A DNA stretch of 64,000 bases, taken from positions 3,658,001 to 3,722,000 of the forward strand of contig CBDBZO010000006.1 of NCBI GenBank assembly GCA_965213595.1, in the 5' to 3' direction. Position numbers and translations under genes: made by a program. Shown here in pieces: positions 62,130-64,000 of this stretch (its first letter is position 1; every line of letters begins with the position of its first letter). This stretch comes from JBCCFC01 sp965213595. Its GTDB lineage: Bacteria > Chloroflexota > Anaerolineae > Caldilineales > Caldilineaceae. The notes under the pieces were generated by a model. It did not search any database. It was not told the DNA's origin and saw only the letters and a program-made list of their open reading frames with translations.

Positions 62130-63101
62130 CTAATCCAACACCGCCGGATTGACCACATCCTGTGGCCGCTCGCCCCGGAAAAGCTGGAGCACGCGCTCGA
62201 CGGCCATGCGCTCCAGCCGCACGCGACTGTCCGCCGTGATGGCGGCGGTGTGGGGGGTGACGAGGATGCGGGGGTGGCGGCGCAGCGGCGAGTCGGCGGG
62301 CGGCGGCTCCGGCTCGAAGACGTCCAGCCCCGCACCGGCCAGCTTGCCGCTGTCCACAGCGTCGAGCAGCGCGGCGGGGTCGACGAGGGGGCCGCGCGCG
62401 AGGTTAAGCAGGTGGGCGCCGTCCTTCATGTGGGCGATGCGCTCGGCGTTCATCAGGTGATAGGTCTCCGGCGTCGACGGCACGTGGACGCTGACGAAAT
62501 CGGACTGGGCGAGCAGACTATCCAGTTCACAGAGCGCGACGCCCAGTTCGCGCGCCTGCTCGTCCGAAACAAACGGGTCGTGGGCGATGACGCGCATCCC
62601 CAGCCCGGCGCTGCACATCTGCGCCACCTTGCGCCCAATGCGGCCCAGCCCAATCAGCCCCAGCGTCTTCCCCGCGACTTCGGTGCTCGTGAGGTCGCTG
62701 CGCGGCCCCCAGTTACCCTGCGCCAGGTTCGCATCCGCCTCCTTCAGCCGCTTCGCCACCGCCAGCAGCAGCGTGACCGTGTGCTCCGCCGTGGACTGCG
62801 TCGGCCCGTCCGGTGCGTTGGTGACAACGACGTTGCGCTGGGTCGCCGCATCGAGATCGACGTTGTCGTAGCCGATGCCGGTGCGGGCGATGATGCGCAG
62901 GTTGGGCAGGCGATCCAGAAAGTCGCCGTCGTACTGGATGCGCGACGAGGCGAGAATGGCCTGCGCGGGCAAGGCCGATTCGACCGGGTCGTCGTCCGGC
63001 GACGCCCAGTGGGAGACGGTCACGTGGTCGGGCAGCAGCGCCGCGAGGTCGGAAAAGGGGCGCACTTCGACCCAGAGGTGGGTGAGATTGGATAGGGACA
63101 T
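62130..63101 (-). CDS. D-2-hydroxyacid dehydrogenase (phosphoglycerate dehydrogenase-like)
   Basis: 323 aa from the ATG at 63101; a GTG eight codons upstream is an alternative, and neither has a strong ribosome site. NAD-binding GKTLGLIGLGRIGRKVAQMC, substrate-side RTGIGYDNVDLDAATQRNVV and DGPTQSTAEHTVTLLLAVAK, catalytic Arg in LLNLARGPLVDPAALL, Glu in AGLDVFEPEPPPADSPLRRH, His in RILVTPHTAAITADS. Length fits a short SerA-like or hydroxypyruvate reductase enzyme with no ACT domain. The neighbourhood of acid-sugar genes favours 2-keto acid or glyoxylate-type substrates over serine synthesis. Confidence 0.9.
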   Translation of the reverse strand: MSLSNLTHLWVEVRPFSDLAALLPDHVTVSHWASPDDDPVESALPAQAILASSRIQYDGDFLDRLPNLRIIARTGIGYDNVDLDAATQRNVVVTNAPDGPTQSTAEHTVTLLLAVAKRLKEADANLAQGNWGPRSDLTSTEVAGKTLGLIGLGRIGRKVAQMCSAGLGMRVIAHDPFVSDEQARELGVALCELDSLLAQSDFVSVHVPSTPETYHLMNAERIAHMKDGAHLLNLARGPLVDPAALLDAVDSGKLAGAGLDVFEPEPPPADSPLRRHPRILVTPHTAAITADSRVRLERMAVERVLQLFRGERPQDVVNPAVLD

Positions 63102-63114
63102 GGGGAGGCTTTTT

Positions 63115-63507
63115 CTAGCATACACTTTGTAAATGAGCGGTTAGAATTTCATCGAGCACTTGCTGAAGGGTAGCTGCAGGCGTGAGGATAATGTCGCTAC
63201 CGACATGTTTGTGCTCACGTTGTGAAAGGGCTGGTTTATGGTTGGCGTTATCGTAGCGAAAGATGAGCGCTTTTCGTGAATCTTGATAATGATAGCCATA
63301 CTTGACCTTTGACGGCGATTTGAGAATGTCAATCATCTTCCGAAAATGTAATTCGGACTCATCGCTAAATCTCAGAATACCGGTAAGGAACGCTCGCTGA
63401 TTCGAACGTTGGTCCACAAGAAAGTTGAGCAGCGACGCTTTCTCATACTCAACAACGTCGCGGATTAAGTCAGCGACGCGTTGTGTGTGGTCAAGGGAGC
63501 TGATAAT
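63115..63507 (-). CDS. tumE: TumE-like toxin (DUF6516), probable ATT start
   Basis: 130 aa if started at ATT 63507. The family text is clear: FLTGILRFSDESELHFRKMI, VKYGYHYQDSRKALIFRYDN, HKPALSQREHKHVGSDIILT. Homology-like sequence extends upstream of the first GTG (63417) through LDHTQRVADLIRDVVEYEKA, yet no ATG, GTG or TTG exists there. ATT at 63505-63507 is preceded by GGAGG with a perfect 6-base gap. TumE is a toxin of the TumE/TumA system; its antitoxin gene overlaps it by 17 nt. Confidence 0.75.
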   Translation of the reverse strand: MISSLDHTQRVADLIRDVVEYEKASLLNFLVDQRSNQRAFLTGILRFSDESELHFRKMIDILKSPSKVKYGYHYQDSRKALIFRYDNANHKPALSQREHKHVGSDIILTPAATLQQVLDEILTAHLQSVC

Positions 63508-63787
63508 GAGTCGCCTCCAGCATCTGCAACTCTTTCTCTAGCCCTTCGAGCATGTCTGCCTCGCCTGCCCACTCAATCCACTCCATGTCGCCACCTTCTA
63601 AATCTTCAGCAGCCATCTGATCAAGAAAGTACGCGGTCGTTACGTTGTACTGTTGTTCAAACCTTTGCAACTGCCGCTTCGTGTGACGAATGCTGGCACG
63701 CAGCCTATACTTATATGCCTCGACTGCGTGCAAGATGCTGTTTGCAATGCTCTGCTCGGGTAAATCAATCGTCATTTGAACGCTCAT
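63491..63787 (-). CDS. tumA: TumA-like antitoxin
   Basis: 98 aa, ATG at 63787 with AGGAGAG. MTIDLPEQSIANSILHAVEA, then helical YRLRASIRHTKRQLQRFEQQ and TAYFLDQMAAEDLEGGDMEW-IEW, the acidic segment expected to bind the toxin. It lies upstream of the TumE-like gene and overlaps it, the usual order for this system. DNA binding is not evident. Confidence 0.75.
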   Translation of the reverse strand: MSVQMTIDLPEQSIANSILHAVEAYKYRLRASIRHTKRQLQRFEQQYNVTTAYFLDQMAAEDLEGGDMEWIEWAGEADMLEGLEKELQMLEATHYQLP

Positions 63788-63861
63788 GTTAGCTCTCCTG
63801 ATTTCACAAATCTCAATGCCCAAATTCTAGTCGATTCACCGAGCGCTGTCCACTAATGAAA

Positions 63862-64000
63862 TTACTTCAGCCCCGTCGTCGCAATGCCCGTCGTGATAAA
63901 GCGCTGCAGGAAGGCAAAGACCACGGTGATCGGCAGCAGCGTCAGCACGGTCATCGCGAGGACGTAGTGCCACTGGACGTTGAGCTCGCCCTGGAAGGCG
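63862..64000 (-). CDS. ABC sugar transporter permease, C-terminal end
   Basis: Only the last ~45 codons are in the window: ELNVQWHYVLAMTVLTLLPI, TVVFAFLQRFITTGIATTGLK, TAA. This is the typical end of MalG/UgpE-family (CUT1) sugar ABC permeases, whose last membrane helix is followed by QRYFVxGLTAGAVK-like text. It suggests a sugar uptake operon to the right that fits the sugar-acid genes in this region. Confidence 0.88.
   Translation of the reverse strand, partial: AFQGELNVQWHYVLAMTVLTLLPITVVFAFLQRFITTGIATTGLK

Overview
The window looks like a GC-rich chromosomal segment from a Chloroflexota bacterium, probably an Anaerolineae or Caldilineae relative. This placement is inferred from the complete LysW-carried lysine pathway, the giant SdrD-B-repeat secreted proteins, the LexA/RecO neighbourhood and the density of REP-like palindromes. 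No rRNA or marker phylogeny is available here. Most genes are on the minus strand.

Layout. Positions 1-7084 hold the first ~2360 residues of a giant secreted SdrD-B protein whose C-terminus lies left of the window. A repeat-bracketed DUF559 endonuclease-like gene (7481-7837), a damaged membrane-anchored gene (7980-9031) and a large lipoprotein (9477-11381) follow. At 11869-12405 there is a REP-associated tyrosine transposase (RAYT), flanked by arrays of ~97-bp three-hairpin units that also occur at 9049-9480 and 58293-58389. A second giant SdrD-B/GEVED/DUF11 protein (~4310 aa, interrupted by one apparent frameshift) covers 12808-25741. Next come an RlmK-like rRNA methyltransferase, an HNH endonuclease cassette inserted among fragments of a LysM gene, the intact LysM gene, and a second RAYT split by an IS630 element (31847-33068).

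Positions 33549-41162 carry a lysine biosynthesis cluster on the minus strand: lysW, lysX, lysY, lysZ, lysJ, two unknown small genes and lysK. It is preceded by a sigma-70-type promoter, a 20-codon leader peptide containing the run KKQSK, and an intrinsic terminator, which together form a likely lysine attenuator. Two toxin-antitoxin modules (RelE/Phd-like and BrnTA-like) sit inside the cluster on the opposite strand.

Positions 41810-53641 contain housekeeping and envelope genes: GNAT, methyltransferase, YihY, AI-2E-type permease, 2H phosphoesterase, a TolB-like lipoprotein flanked by two miniature transposons, a nitrilase-fold protein without its catalytic Cys, tRNA-Glu, recO, lexA with an operator inside its promoter, a tandem GNAT and the first of two VOC proteins (the second, 53783-54115, and a NUDIX hydrolase follow). 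From about 54.7 kb to the right edge the genes suggest sugar-acid catabolism: enolase-superfamily dehydratase, sugar isomerase/epimerase, the two Tm-1-like halves as separate genes, a cupin with an internal stop, a D-2-hydroxyacid dehydrogenase and the end of an ABC sugar permease. TumA/TumE and a retropepsin-like/DUF5678 pair lie among them.

The most striking cross-cutting signal is that at least ten genes end exactly inside a palindromic repeat, so that the repeat (often its GTAG or GTAA head) supplies the stop codon. Several single-base frameshifts and one internal stop may be real decay or sequencing error.
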